Part shown: positions 51,689 to 63,036 of the stretch, one piece after another
Layout of the letters: each line of letters starts with the position of its first letter
How positions within the stretch are numbered: position 1 is the first letter of the stretch
Assembly: GCF_040581485.1 (NCBI RefSeq)
Contig: NC_090133.1
Location: forward strand, 4,340,001-4,404,000
DNA: 64,000 nt
Source: Linepithema humile
Lineage: Eukaryota > Arthropoda > Insecta > Hymenoptera > Formicidae
Reading direction: 5' to 3'
Program-made: the position numbers and the translations under genes
The notes under the pieces: model-generated
The model's input: the letters and a program-made list of their open reading frames with translations, nothing else
Database searches by the model: none
What the model was told of the DNA's origin: nothing

Positions 51689-52123
51689 CAGCGCTCGGAA
51701 TTAGTTGCACATTTCGAGCCGATTTCCGAGACGACGCCTCCTGTTCCCCCACTACCGCCCGGCTGCTGGCGGCCGAGCCGCCGATAGCTCTGGCGCAGGA
51801 GCGTTTTATATAAGAAATAAGCTGGGTTGTTGAGGTACCTTTCAGAAAATAGTAATATTTTCTTTATTACATAAATAATGTTTATTTTCATTAATAATTA
51901 AATATATATATTATGTATTAATAAAAATAAACATTATTTATGTAATGAAGAAAATGTTACGATTTCCTGAAAGATGCCTAAACAATCCAGCCTATTTCTA
52001 ATATAAAACGCTCCTGAGCCAGAGCTATCGGCGGTTCGGGCTCCAGCGGCCGGGCGGTAGTGGGGGAACAGGAGGCGTCGTCTCGGAAATCGGCCCGAAA
52101 TGTGCAACTAATTCCGAGCGCTG
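51689..52123. mobile_element. 435-bp hAT-like fold-back element inside the gypsy pol
   Basis: Arms of about 210 bases pair almost throughout. The ends are CAGCGCTCGGAATTAGTTGC and its reverse complement. An exact 8-bp duplication ATCTAAGT lies at 51681-51688 and 52124-52131. Rejoining the flanks restores the pol reading frame around the codons for YLDY. The terminus shares CTCGGAATTA and AGCCGA words with the element at 43400-44383, so both belong to one hAT-like family. No transposase is encoded. Confidence 0.93.
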
Positions 52124-52261
52124 ATCTAAGTAAATAATTTCGTCACATAATATTTTACATTTGTCAAATCGAAATTCCAGACCGTATTGTCTTGCGACCA
52201 CGAATACATCACATAAAATTTCTAAGTGTTCTTCGATCGTTTCAGTGGCTACTAATACATC

Positions 52262-52291
52262 ATCTAAATATATCTAAATATATCTAAATAT
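52262..52291. repeat. 10-bp triplication at the reverse-transcriptase active site
   Basis: ATCTAAATAT occurs three times in a row. On the coding (minus) strand this sits directly before the YLDD active-site codons and adds an in-frame TAG. Confidence 0.9.
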
Positions 52292-53760
52292 ATTAACAAT
52301 ATATTTATTCTGACGCATCAAGTCAGAGAATGCTTCGTTGACAAATCTCTGGAACACGCGAGGCATTGTTATGCCTTCGTTGTATGCATTCGTTAAACCG
52401 AATGGCATACGTAAAAATTCATACTGTTCCAGAGGGGTAACGAAAGATGTATACTTTACCGACGATTCGGCCATTTTTATGTGATAAAATCCATCTTTTA
52501 AATCGAATGTAGAGAAATAGCATTTATTACGCAAACGATCCAAATTATCGTCAATTAACTGAGTCGAAAAGTTATCTTCTACCGTTATTTTATTTAATTT
52601 TCGGAAATCAACGCAAAGTCGGATTTCTCCTGTTTTTTTTCGTATAAGGACAATCAGATTCGCATAAGGTGATTTACTTGGACGTATTATATGCACGTTT
52701 ACTCAGATCGTTCAACATATTCTGCAATTTTTGCTTTTCAGCATATGATAGTCTTCTAGGACGGAATCGGATAGACTGCTCATACGTTAAGGAAATTGTC
52801 ATTTCGAAATTCGTATCAATCTTATCCGTTCTCCATTTACTACCATATTCTTCTTTGAACAAGTTGTTAACTTTAAACACAAATAACACATATAATAGGA
52901 TTGTTAACTTTAGTTATAATATGCGGATCAAGGTGGGGGTTTACATATAAAAATTTGTTAACCTTTTCCGGATAATTGAGATATTTAATCGCCATCAATT
53001 CCTGTGTGTGCGTTAATGATTGACATGCTGAGCTCTCTTTGATTTTTTTCGCTCTGATTTCAACGTGTTCGCCCAATGTAACCGTTATTGCTGGATTTTT
53101 AAGAAAGTCGCGACCTAACAATATTTTGGAACTCATCGTTTCATCCGGTACGATGAAAAACAATATGTTTGTTTCGATACCCTCAATTAACATTACCGTT
53201 TCAAACTGACCTATGATTTGCAATTTCGATTTGTTTAAACTGACGAACGGAGATTTGGTGTCGGTCACGGATTTATATGGATTTTTAGGCGCGTATGTTT
53301 TGCGTATGATACTAATCGGTGATCCAAAGTCAATAATTGCGTCAAGTATGTATCTATATTCACTGCCGTCGGTCTGTTTTATGCACAGTGTTACCGGAAT
53401 ATTATACGGCGTTGACAATGATCCGACCTCCAATAAATTAATGGATGATGCAGGTCCATCGACCACCGTTCTCTTGATTTCCGTTGCTCTCCTGAGTGGC
53501 TCCGTCGTTTCCCTTCGCGATTCTGTTGCCCTTTTCAGCGGCTCCGCTGCCTCCATCACCCTATTTGTCTCTCTCAACTGCCTGGGCTCCCCTGCATTGC
53601 CTCGCAATATGTCCAACGGCGTGACAATTATAACATCTCGGTGGTCGGTGCCGTTCCGGAGATGTTAACTTTTCTCCCGAAATGCCTGCGACATCCGGCG
53701 GTTTTCCTCATTGCTTCACCCTTCCTCGATTTTCCGCGTTCTAGCCTAATATTCTCGAAA

Positions 53761-53803
53761 CATATTCTTAATGACTCTTGAACATATTCTTAATGACTCG
53801 TGT
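53761..53803. repeat. Tandem pair of 21-bp words
   Basis: ACATATTCTTAATGACTC occurs twice in succession with a single-base difference just beyond it. It lies between the gypsy relic and the zinc-finger relic. Confidence 0.8.
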
Positions 53804-53839
53804 AAACTTACCGAAGTTTAAGAATATTTGTCCTGGAGA

Positions 53840-54634
53840 TTAAAAATCTTTTAATGACACATGTTTGTCATTAATGTGATCTTTTAAACATGTATCTGTC
53901 GAAACACTTATGTTTTTGTTACAAATGTCGCACTGTATCTTAAAATCACCTTTTTGTGTCCAATATTTCCGCGACCAATCTTTATATTTATAATTATTTC
54001 TTTGTTTTATAGTATGCGAACTCAAGTGATTTTTTGCATCCGTAGACAGAACTTTTGCATCACAAATAATGCATTGTAAAAATGTGTTATCAAAATATTT
54101 GAAATATAGCTTTATAAATTTTCCTAATTTTATATTGGTCTCATATATAAAAATGTTTTCATGACATGAATTTATATGCTTTTTTGCATTACTCAATGTC
54201 ACATAATTCTAATTCTTGTAACACAATTTACAAGTAGTCCTAAAATCGGGCAATTTTTTATAATAGTTCCATATTATATTTCGTTTTTTAATATTATTTT
54301 TTTGCGTATTTTTTAATTTATTTGAATGTTTGTTTTTTATATAAACGTCTAAATATTTTTCAATTGAGACACTGAAATTTTTGTCACATTCTGTACATTT
54401 TATTTTGAAATCCTTTTTTTGTATCATGTATTTTCTTGGTCACATTAACTTTTTCCTTTCTTCTTTTTTGTCTTCTTCCTTTTCGAAAATTTTCAAATGC
54501 CATAATTTTACATGTACCTTAAAATTTGTACATGTTATATATATATATATATATAAATAAATAAATGGATCCGCATGGTTCTTTTTTATGTGACGATCTA
54601 AATAATATTCGATGGAAATACATTTCTTGCGCAT
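53840..54634 (-). pseudogene. BED-like multi-zinc-finger relic
   Basis: One continuous minus-strand frame of about 265 codons has two in-frame stops, TGA after KKLM and TAG in CYKN*NYV. It encodes several fingers of pattern C-x2-C, 15-17 residues, H-x3-4-H: KCTECDKNF, TCKLCYKN, QCIICDAKV and QCDICNKNIS, each followed by a spaced His pair. Aromatic residues such as W-x2-Y precede several fingers, as in BED-type fingers. The arrangement matches the array units at 56.4-64 kb on the same strand but is strongly diverged. It may be part of the same ancestral gene, now separated by Tc1 and Copia debris. BED assignment is probable rather than proven. Confidence 0.7.
54537..54556. repeat. (TA)n tract
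   Basis: Ten TA dinucleotides occur within the zinc-finger relic, translating to alternating Ile and Tyr on the minus strand. They are probably an expansion within the decayed frame. Confidence 0.9.
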
Positions 54635-54644
54635 CTTTTAGAAC

Positions 54645-55050
54645 GTTAATGTAGCACGCGCTGTTCATTTGATCCTAAATGAACATTTCACTCACGCCAC
54701 TGGCACCCACTGCAGCCCTAGATTATTATGCTGCCTTCTCCGTGTTTCACAGTAGGCACCACACATTCTGAGTGATATTCTTCACCAATTCTTCATCGTA
54801 CGTATGTTACACCAGGAGTGCCAAAAATCTGAAAAACACATTCATATTAATTATTTAAAAAAAAAGGTTATGTCTAAGTAGATCAATTGATGCTAGTAAT
54901 AGTATTTTTTTTTTTTTTTAGTAAAATAAACGTCAAATTATACGAACCTTAAAGTTAAATTCATCAGACCAAACTATATTTACCCAATCCTCCTGAGTTA
55001 ATTGTGTCGATGAGCCCATTCTAAGCGAGACTTTTTGCTTTTTTCTGAGA
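54645..55050 (-). pseudogene. Tc1-like transposase catalytic-region relic
   Basis: Read on the minus strand in several frames: SRLEWAHRHN, then QEDWVNIVWSDEFNF with the second catalytic Asp, then SECVVPTVKHGEGSIII with TAG where W is expected, then INVLKDA. These are the standard blocks of the Tc1/mariner DDE domain. Stops and frameshifts are frequent and an AT-rich insertion lies at about 54840-54930. No terminal repeats were found. The piece abuts the Copia relic without a gap. Confidence 0.8.
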
Positions 55051-56195
55051 AAACGATAAGAAAACACCATCCATTATATTTCTTAATATAAAGACCTTCA
55101 GCGTTACTTTGCATGAATTTTGTTTTATCCAAAGTTTTATTAAGCTCATCATACCAAGATCTCGCTGCCTGTTTCAACCCATACAAGCTTTTCTGCAACA
55201 CGCAAACCAATTCTTCTTTACCGTTCTTCACGAATCTTGGTGGCTGCTTCATATAAATTTTTTTCTTTAATTTTTGATTTAAAAATGCTGTCTTGAAGTC
55301 AAGATGTCGTACAATGTATTTGTCTTATGAAGCAACTGGCAGTAATGTCCTAAATGTCGCTTGCCTTGCAATTGGAGCAAAGACTTGATCGTAATCGGTG
55401 CCATACTTTTGGAAAAAAAGTGCTACCAATCGTGCCTTGAAACGAATGATATTTTCTTTAGCATCCATTTTTGCTTTATAGACCCATTTGCATCCAATAG
55501 CTGTTTGACCATCTGGCGATTCACATAATTCCCAAGTTTTGTTTTGTTTTAGTGAGTTTATTTCTTCTTTCATCGCTTGAATCCACTGTGCTTTGTTTTT
55601 ACTTGATAAAGCATCAAATAATGTTTTGGGCTCCTTTATTTCATCAGTCACCTTTAATATATTATAAGTCAACCGATTTGGTGGTATACCTTTAGTTGAA
55701 TGTTGTGAAATTTGTATTGTCGGTTGCGGTGCCTCCTCCTGTAAATTTTATATGTCATACTCATTCTACTGTGCGGCGTCCGCACTTGCACTTAGAGAGA
55801 GAGCGAGACGCGTGATAGCGGTGTCCGCGATTGCAGGAGAGCGCTTACGATTAACTTCCTTTCAGCGGATCATAGCAGCGATATGCTTTAGAATTTTCTT
55901 TGTAACCAACAAAAATCATTGGTTTTGCTACTTTGTCCAATTTTCATCGCCTTATTGCTGAAACATGAACGAAACATTTTCAACCAAATATTTCAAAGTG
56001 TTTTACTTTTGCTTTTTCTTCAATCCACTTTTCGTGTAAAGTTGTTTCAACGGTCCTGGTCGACAGGCGATTCTGCAGATGATTTGCCGTATCGACTGCT
56101 TCGGCCCAGAATGTGTATGATAAAGTTTGCATCTAGGAGGGTGTGTACGGGCTGTGTACTGTATCTGAATAACTTCTTAAACATTCCACAACTCC
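55051..56195 (-). mobile_element. Ty1/Copia pol relic (integrase end and reverse transcriptase start)
   Basis: On the minus strand, about 56195-55850 gives HSPYTPS, FWAEAVDTANHLQNR, then IFVGYKENSKAYRCYDP, the C-terminal part of a Copia integrase, with two in-frame TGA stops. The stretch 55740-55051 gives the RT start: AMKEEINSLKQNKTWEL, CKWVYKAKMDA, HLDFKTAFLN and SLYGLKQAARSWY. The usual segment after YTPQ is deleted. About 100 bases between the two parts (55750-55850) are CpG-rich and not recognisable as Copia. No LTRs, gag or YVDD motif are present. It is a dead fragment. Confidence 0.88.
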
Positions 56196-56399
56196 TTTAT
56201 TAATGTACTTTTTTCAATCCGATCTTATTATCTTTGGCCGCTTAGAAAATTTATCCTTCACCATTTCTGTGCATTCCTTCATCTTTACCTCAACTTCCGA
56301 TTTTCTATGAAAAGAAAAATTTTTTAAGAAAACAAACAACTGAATATTTAATGTATGTACTGTAATGTAATGTATTGAATAATTATACAGCTTTTTCTT

Positions 56400-57212
56400 T
56401 TATTTATCTTTGCATATAATACATTTTACAAGATCTTCTTGTCTTGCATATTTGAAAACCCAGTCGCGAAATTTGAAAGATCTTAATTCTTCTTTAGAAT
56501 GATTTTTTTTAATATGATTTTTTATTTCCTCTGTTTGGTTGGACAGAGGTTGTTCACAAAGAATACATTCTATTTTTCCATCTACTTGTTCTTTTGTAAA
56601 GCGAAAATATTGCCAGTTGTCGTCATGTATTGTCTTTTTAGATGCCGTCTCTTCAATGTTGGCAATAAATTTATGCTGCATTATGTGTGGTTTAAGTGAG
56701 TGTGCCATGATGTATGTTAATTTCCGTGGGCAAAGTCGACATTCTGTTTTAAAATTTACAAGCTTTCTATAATATTTGTTCAAAAAGGAATGCTTTTTAA
56801 TTAATTTTTTCCAAGATTGTTTATATAATATTTCTATTTCTTGCCACTCTTCTTCGTGAACATTTTTAATACGTTTTTTTAATCTTTGTAGTTGTACAGC
56901 CAATTTATTATTTTTTGATGAACTTGCACAAAGTCTACACTTTGCAGAAGAACCTTCAACTTGTTTTAAGTATTTCCAACTCCAATTTTCGCTTTTTCGG
57001 CGTCCTAGATTTTTTTGTTCTTTTGAATGTTTTTTTTTATATGTTCCGACAAGTTTCCACCTGATGAAAATTTAATCGGGGCAATATCACATAAAATACA
57101 TTCTTTTTTTTCTCTTGTTAGCCTCCAATATTCCCAGTTTTTGCTTGTTCTTTTATTTTTCTTTTTGTTTGTATGTAAATACTAACAACCTTCAAATCTA
57201 CCTAACAGTTTT
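56400..57212 (-). pseudogene. Diverged edge segment of the zinc-finger array
   Basis: The 167-codon open frame at 56400-56903 encodes fingers beginning ECRLCPRKLT, ECILCEQPLS and KCIICKDK, with His pairs such as HIKKNH and the aromatic-rich spacers NWQYFRF and WVFKYAR that fit BED-like fingers. It is open exactly where every array unit has a stop, for example WVFKYAR against stop-VFKYAR. Upstream, 56960-57212 is nearly identical to the array units, but the first finger frame is broken by a poly-T length difference. I read it as the left boundary unit of the array, close to the ancestral gene. The open frame has no convincing ATG and may not be expressed. Confidence 0.65.
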
Positions 57213-58669
57213 CAAGACAAGCGGTAGGATCTGATGCGAAATATGTATAGTAAACGATTTCGGGGGAGCAAGAGTACTTATATTGTACTTATATTGTACA
57301 ATTTAAAACAATACACTTTTTTTTAGAATGATGTGTAAAAATTAACTCTTATATTTTTTTCACAAAGTGTACATTCTACCATATCTTCATGTCTTGCATA
57401 TTTAAACACTCAATCGTCAAATTCATGAGATGTTAGTTCTTGTGGAGAATGTTCTCGTTGTATATGATTCTTTGTTCGCGCAGCGTTAGATTGCGCAAAA
57501 GTTGTCCACATATGATACACTCTATTTGTCTTTTTACTTCTCGTTTCGTAAATCAAAAGTATCTCCAGTTTTTATCCCGTGCCATTTGGTTAGACTTTTC
57601 AGTTTATAAACAAATGTATGTGTCTTTATGTGTCGGGTAAGCGATCGCGTCTCGACATATGTTAATTTTAATTTGCACAATTGACTTTTTATTTGCATTT
57701 GCGCAGGCTTTGTTTAACATTTATTAAAAATGTATTGCTCTTTTTTTTTATATTTCCACGACTGTGTTTTTAGTGACTTTATCTCTTGCCACTTTGTGTT
57801 ATGATCCTTTTCAACATGTTCTTTCATTTTTTGTAACTGTATTGATAATTTTACAGTTTCTGGTTTAGTTGCACAAAGCCTGCTGCATTCAGCAGAAGAA
57901 TCTTCATGTCTTGCATATATAACACCTAATCGTCAAATTCATGAGATTTTAGTTCTTGTGGAGAATGACTTGCTATATGATTATTTATTTGTTCTGTCTG
58001 GTTTGACACAGATTGTGCACATATAATGCATTCAATTTCTTTTTTTACTTGTCTTATAAATCGGAAATATTTCCAATTTTTGTCAAAACGCGCCGGATTT
58101 TTCAATTCTTCAATGTTGCAAATAAATTGATGCCCTTTTATGTGTCGTCTAAGTGATTGGGCCGTTATACATGTAAGTTTTTCAGTGCAAAGTTGACATT
58201 TGGTTTTAAAATTCACAGGTTTTCTATAATATTTATGCAAAAAGTGATACTTTTCAGTTTGATACTTCCAAGTTTGTTTATGTAATGATTTTATTGTTTG
58301 CCATTTTTTTTGGTGAACATTTTCAACATGTTTTTTTCAATTTTGAAATTCTAAAGACAGATTTATATTTTTTGTTTGATTTGTGCAAAGCCTGCATTTA
58401 GCAGTAGAATCTCTTATTTGTTTTTAGTATTTCCAACTCCAATTTTCGCTTTTTCGGCGTCCTAGATTTTTTTGTTCTTTTGAATGGTTTTTTTTTATAT
58501 GTTCCGACAAGTTTTCACCTGATGAAAATTTAATCGGGGCAATATCGCATAAAATACATTCTTTTTTTCTCTTGTTAGCCTCCAATATTCCCAGTTTTTG
58601 CTTTTCCTTTTATTTTTCTTTTTGTTTGTATGTAATTACCAACAACCTTCAAATCTACCTAACAGTTTT
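57213..58669 (-). pseudogene. Array unit 1
   Basis: A 104-codon open piece at 57926-58240 carries fingers starting KCQLCTEKLT and ECIICAQSVS. The first-finger frame is closed by TAA in WKY-stop-KQ near 58423, where other units read WKYLKQ, and by a GG substitution before the poly-T tract near 58486. The variable GC site reads GTTCGCGCAGCG near 57475. The FDDWVFKYAR-type segments have stops at the Trp codon. Confidence 0.8.
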
Positions 58670-60124
58670 CAAGACAAGCGGTAGGATCTGATGCGAAATA
58701 TGTATAGTAAACGATTTCGGGGGAGCAAGAGTACTTATATTGTACTTATATTGTACAATTTAAAACAATACACTTTTTTTTAGAATGATGTGTAAAAATT
58801 AACTCTTATATTTTTTTCACAAAGTGTACATTCTACCATATCTTCATGTCTTGCATATTTAAACACTCAATCGTCAAATTCATGAGATGTTAGTTCTTGT
58901 GGAGAATGTTCTCGTTGTATATGATTCTTTGTTCGCAGCGTTAGATTGCGCAAAAGTTGTCCACATATGATACACTCTATTTGTCTTTTTACTTCTCGTT
59001 TCGTAAATCGAAAGTATCTCCAGTTTTTATCCCGTGCCATTTGGTTAGACTTTTCAGTTTATAAACAAATGTATGTGTCTTCATGTGTCGGGTAAGCGAT
59101 CGCGTCTCGACATATGTTAATTTTAATTTGCACAATTGACTTTTTATTTGCATTTGCGCAGGCTTTGTTTAACATTTATTCAAAATGTAATGCTCTTTTT
59201 TTTTATATTTCCACGACTGTGTTTTTAATGACTTTATCTCTTGCCACTTTGTGTTATGATCCTTTTCAACATGTTCTTTCATTTTTTGTAACTGTATTGA
59301 TAATTTTACAGTTTCTGGTTTAGTTGCACAAAGCCTGCTGCATTCAGCAGAAGAATCTTCATGTCTTGCATATATAACACCTAATCGTCAAATTCATGAG
59401 ATTTTAGTTCTTGTGGAGAATAACTTGCTATATGATTATTTATTTGTTCTGTCTGGTTTGACACAGATTGTGCACATATAATGCATTCAATTTCTTTTTT
59501 TACTTGTCTTATAAATCGGAAATATTTCCAATTTTTGTCAAAACGCGCCGGATTTTTCAATTCTTCAATGTTGCAAATAAATTGATGCCCTTTTATGTGT
59601 CGTCTAAGTGATTGGGCCGTTATACATGTAAGTTTTTCAGTGCAAAGTTGACATTTGGTTTTAAAATTCACAGGTTTTCTATAATATTTATGCAAAAAGT
59701 GATACTTTTCAGTTTGATACTTCCAAGTTTGTTTATGTAATGATTTTATTGTTTGCCATTTTTTTTGGTGAACATTTTCAACATGTTTTTTTCAATTTTG
59801 AAATTCTAAAGACAGATTTATATTTTTTGTTTGATTTGTGCAAAGCCTGCATTTAGCAGTAGAATCTCTTATTTGTTTTAAGTATTTCCAACTCCAATTT
59901 TCGCTTTTTCGGCGTCCTAGATTTTTTTGTTCTTTTGAATGTTTTTTTTTTATATGTTCCGACAAGTTTTCACCTGATGAAAATTTAATCGGGGCAATAT
60001 CGCATAAAATACATTCTTTTTTTTTCTTGTTAGCCTCCAATATTCCCAGTTTTTGCTTTTCCTTTTATTTTTCTTTTTGTTTGTATGTAATTACCAACAA
60101 CCTTCAAATCTACCTAACAGTTTT
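58670..60124 (-). pseudogene. Array unit 2
   Basis: Open pieces at 59381-59695 (104 codons) and 59792-60040 (82 codons) lie in the same frame, separated by an in-frame TGA (FQN-stop-KKHVENVH). In the last finger of the 104-codon piece a His is replaced by Tyr (HIASY instead of HIASH), which would remove the second zinc-binding His. The variable GC site is short (GTTCGCAGCG). Confidence 0.8.
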
Positions 60125-61583
60125 CAAGACAAGCGGTAGGATCTGATGCGAAATATGTATAGTAAACGATTTCGGGGGAGCAAGAGTACTTATATTGTAC
60201 TTATATTGTATAATTTAAAACAATACACTTTTTTTTAGAATGGATGTGTAAAAATTAACTCTTATATTTTTTTCACAAAGTGTACATTCTACCATATCTT
60301 CATGTCTTGCATATTTAAACACTCAATCGTCAAATTCATGAGATGTTAGTTCTTGTGGAGAATGTTCTCGTTGTATATGATTCTTTGTTCGCGCGCAGCG
60401 TTAGATTGCGCAAAAGTTGTCCACATATGATACACTCTATTTGTCTTTTTACTTCTCGTTTCGTAAATTGAAAGTATCTCCAGTTTTTATCCCGTGCCAT
60501 TTGGTTAGACTTTTCAGTTTATAAACAAATGTATGTGTCTTCATGTGTCGGGTAAGCGATCGCGTCTCGACATATGTTAATTTTAATTTGCACAATTGAC
60601 TTTTTATTTGCATTTGCGCAGGCTTTGTTTGACATTTATTCAAAATGTAATGCTCTTTTTTTTTATATTTCCACGACTGTGTTTTTAATGACTTTATCTC
60701 TTGCCACTTTGTGTTATGATCCTTTTCAACATGTTCTTTCATTTTTTGTAACTGTATTGATAATTTTACAGTTTCTGGTTTAGTTGCACAAAGCCTGCTG
60801 CATTCAGCAGAAGAATCTTCATGTCTTGCATATATAACACCTAATCGTCAAATTCATGAGATTTTAGTTCTTGTGGAGAATGACTTGCTATATGATTATT
60901 TATTTGTTCTGTCTGGTTTGACACAGATTGTGCACATATAATGCATTCAATTTCTTTTTTTACTTGTCTTATAAATCGGAAATATTTCCAATTTTTGTCA
61001 AAACGCGCCGGATTTTTCAATTCTTCAATGTTGCAAATAAATTGATGCCCTTTTATGTGTCGTCTAAGTGATTGGGCCGTTATACATGTAAGTTTTTCAG
61101 TGCAAAGTTGACATTTGGTTTTAAAATTCACAGGTTTTCTATAATATTTATGCAAAAAGTGATACTTTTCAGTTTGATACTTCCAAGTTTGTTTATGTAA
61201 TGATTTTATTGTTTGCCATTTTTTTTGGTGAACATTTTCAACATGTTTTTTTCAATTTTGAAATTCTAAAGACAGATTTATATTTTTTGTTTGATTTGTG
61301 CAAAGCCTGCATTTAGCAGTAGAATCTCCTATTTGTTTTAAGTATTTCCAACTCCAATTTTCGCTTTTTCGGCGTCCTAGATTTTTTTGTTCTTTTGAAT
61401 GTTTTTTTTTTATATGTTCCGACAAGTTTTCACCTGATGAAAATTTAATCGGGGCAATATCGCATAAAATACATCCTTTTTTTCTCTTGTTAGCCTCCAA
61501 TATTCCCAGTTTTTGCTTTTCCTTTTATTTTTTTTTTGTTTGTATGTTAATACTAACAACCTTCAAATCTACCTAACAGTTTT
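60125..61583 (-). pseudogene. Array unit 3, with the most open frames
   Basis: Open pieces are 60449-60742 (97 codons), 60841-61155 (104 codons) and 61252-61500 (82 codons). The 97-codon piece is open only here because the codon after NKC reads CAA (Gln), where the other units have TAA. The 82-codon piece differs at KRKKGC and QIGDST. The variable GC site is longest (GTTCGCGCGCAGCG). Confidence 0.8.
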
Positions 61584-63036
61584 CAAGACAAGCGGTAGGA
61601 TCTGATGCGAAATATGTATAGTAAACGATTTCGGGGGAGCAAGAGTACTTATATTGTACTTATATTGTACAATTTAAAACAATACACTTTTTTTTAGAAT
61701 GATGTGTAAAAATTAACTCTTATATTTTTTTCACAAAGTGTACATTCTACCATATCTTCATGTCTTGCATATTTAAACACTCAATCGTCAAATTCATGAG
61801 ATGTTAGTTCTTGTGGAGAATGTTCTCGTTGTATATGATTCTTTGTTCGCAGCGTTAGATTGCGCAAAAGTTGTCCACATATGATACACTCTATTTGTCT
61901 TTTTACTTCTCGTTTCGTAAATCGAAAGTATCTCCAGTTTTTATCCCGTGCCATTTGGTTAGACTTTTCAGTTTATAAACAAATGTATGTGTCTTCATGT
62001 GTCGGGTAAGCGATCGCGTCTCGACATATGTTAATTTTAATTTGCACAATTGACTTTTTATTTGCATTTGCGTAGGCTTTGTTTAACATTTATTAAAAAT
62101 GTAATGCTCTTTTTTTTTATATTTCCACGACTGTGTTTTTAGTGACTTTATCTCTTGCCACTTTGTGTTATGATCCTTTTCAACATGTTCTTTCATTTTT
62201 TGTAACTGTATTGATAATTTTACAGTTTCTGGTTTAGTTGCACAAAGCCTGCTGCATTCAGCAGAAGAATCTTCATGTCTTGCATATATAACACCTAATC
62301 GTCAAATTCATGAGATTTTAGTTCTTGTGGAGAATGACTTGCTATATGATTATTTATTTGTTCTGTCTGGTTTGACACAGATTGTGCACATATAATGCAT
62401 TCAATTTCTTTTTTTACTTGTCTTATAAATCGGAAATATTTCCAATTTTTGTCAAAACGCGCCGGATTTTTCAATTCTTCAATGTTGCAAATAAATTGAT
62501 GCCCTTTTATGTGTCGTCTAAGTGATTGGGCCGTTATACATGTAAGTTTTTCAGTGCAAAGTTGACATTTGGTTTTAAAATTCACAGGTTTTCTATAATA
62601 TTTATGCAAAAAGTGATACTTTTCAGTTTGATACTTCCAAGTTTGTTTATGTAATGATTTTATTGTTTGCCATTTTTTTTGGTGAACATTTTCAACATGT
62701 TTTTTTCAATTTTGAAATTCTAAAGACAGATTTATATTTTTTGTTTGATTTGTGCAAAGCCTGCATTTAGCAGTAGAATCTCTTATTTGTTTTAAGTATT
62801 TCCAACTCCAATTTTCGCTTTTTCGGCGTCCTAGATTTTTTTGTTCTTTTGAATGTTTTTTTTTTATATGTTCCGACAAGTTTTCACCTGATGAAAATTT
62901 AATCGGGGCAATATCGCATAAAATACATTCTTTTTTTTTCTTGTTAGCCTCCAATATTCTCAGTTTTTGCTTTTCCTTTTATTTTTTTTTGTTTGTATGT
63001 TAATACTAACAACCTTCAAATCTACCTAACAGTTTT
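61584..63036 (-). pseudogene. Array unit 4
   Basis: Open pieces at 62295-62609 (104 codons) and 62706-62954 (82 codons) are in frame with each other across a TGA. The 82-codon piece has the fingers ECILCDIAPIKF...HIKKKH and KCRLCTNQ. The unit shares GCGTAGG and ATTAAAAATG variants with unit 5, against GCGCAGG in units 1-3. Confidence 0.8.

Larger units (their letters stand above)
50434..53740 (-). mobile_element. Ty3/gypsy LTR-retrotransposon relic (gag end, PR, RT, RNase H, part of IN)
   Basis: Read on the minus strand, domains appear in the usual order. A gag CCHC knuckle (CYNCHAVGHIARQC) lies near 53590-53640. A retropepsin-like domain with a DFG in place of DTG and ILLGRDFL lies at about 53060-53350. 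Reverse transcriptase spans about 52700-52170 (DLKDGF, RMPFGLTNA, YLDD). RNase H spans about 51440-51110. The integrase H-H-C-C region and the start of its core (HIDHLGPF) lie at 51114-50434. The integrase core is cut after its first acidic region. Stops, two 21-nt insertions in RT and a 435-bp inserted element break it. No long terminal repeats are identified. It is a dead copy. Confidence 0.9.

Noticed and set aside
57440..61576. Plus-strand open frames within the zinc-finger array
   Set aside because: They are shadows of the minus-strand finger frames and consist of hydrophobic, Phe/Leu-rich low-complexity translation.
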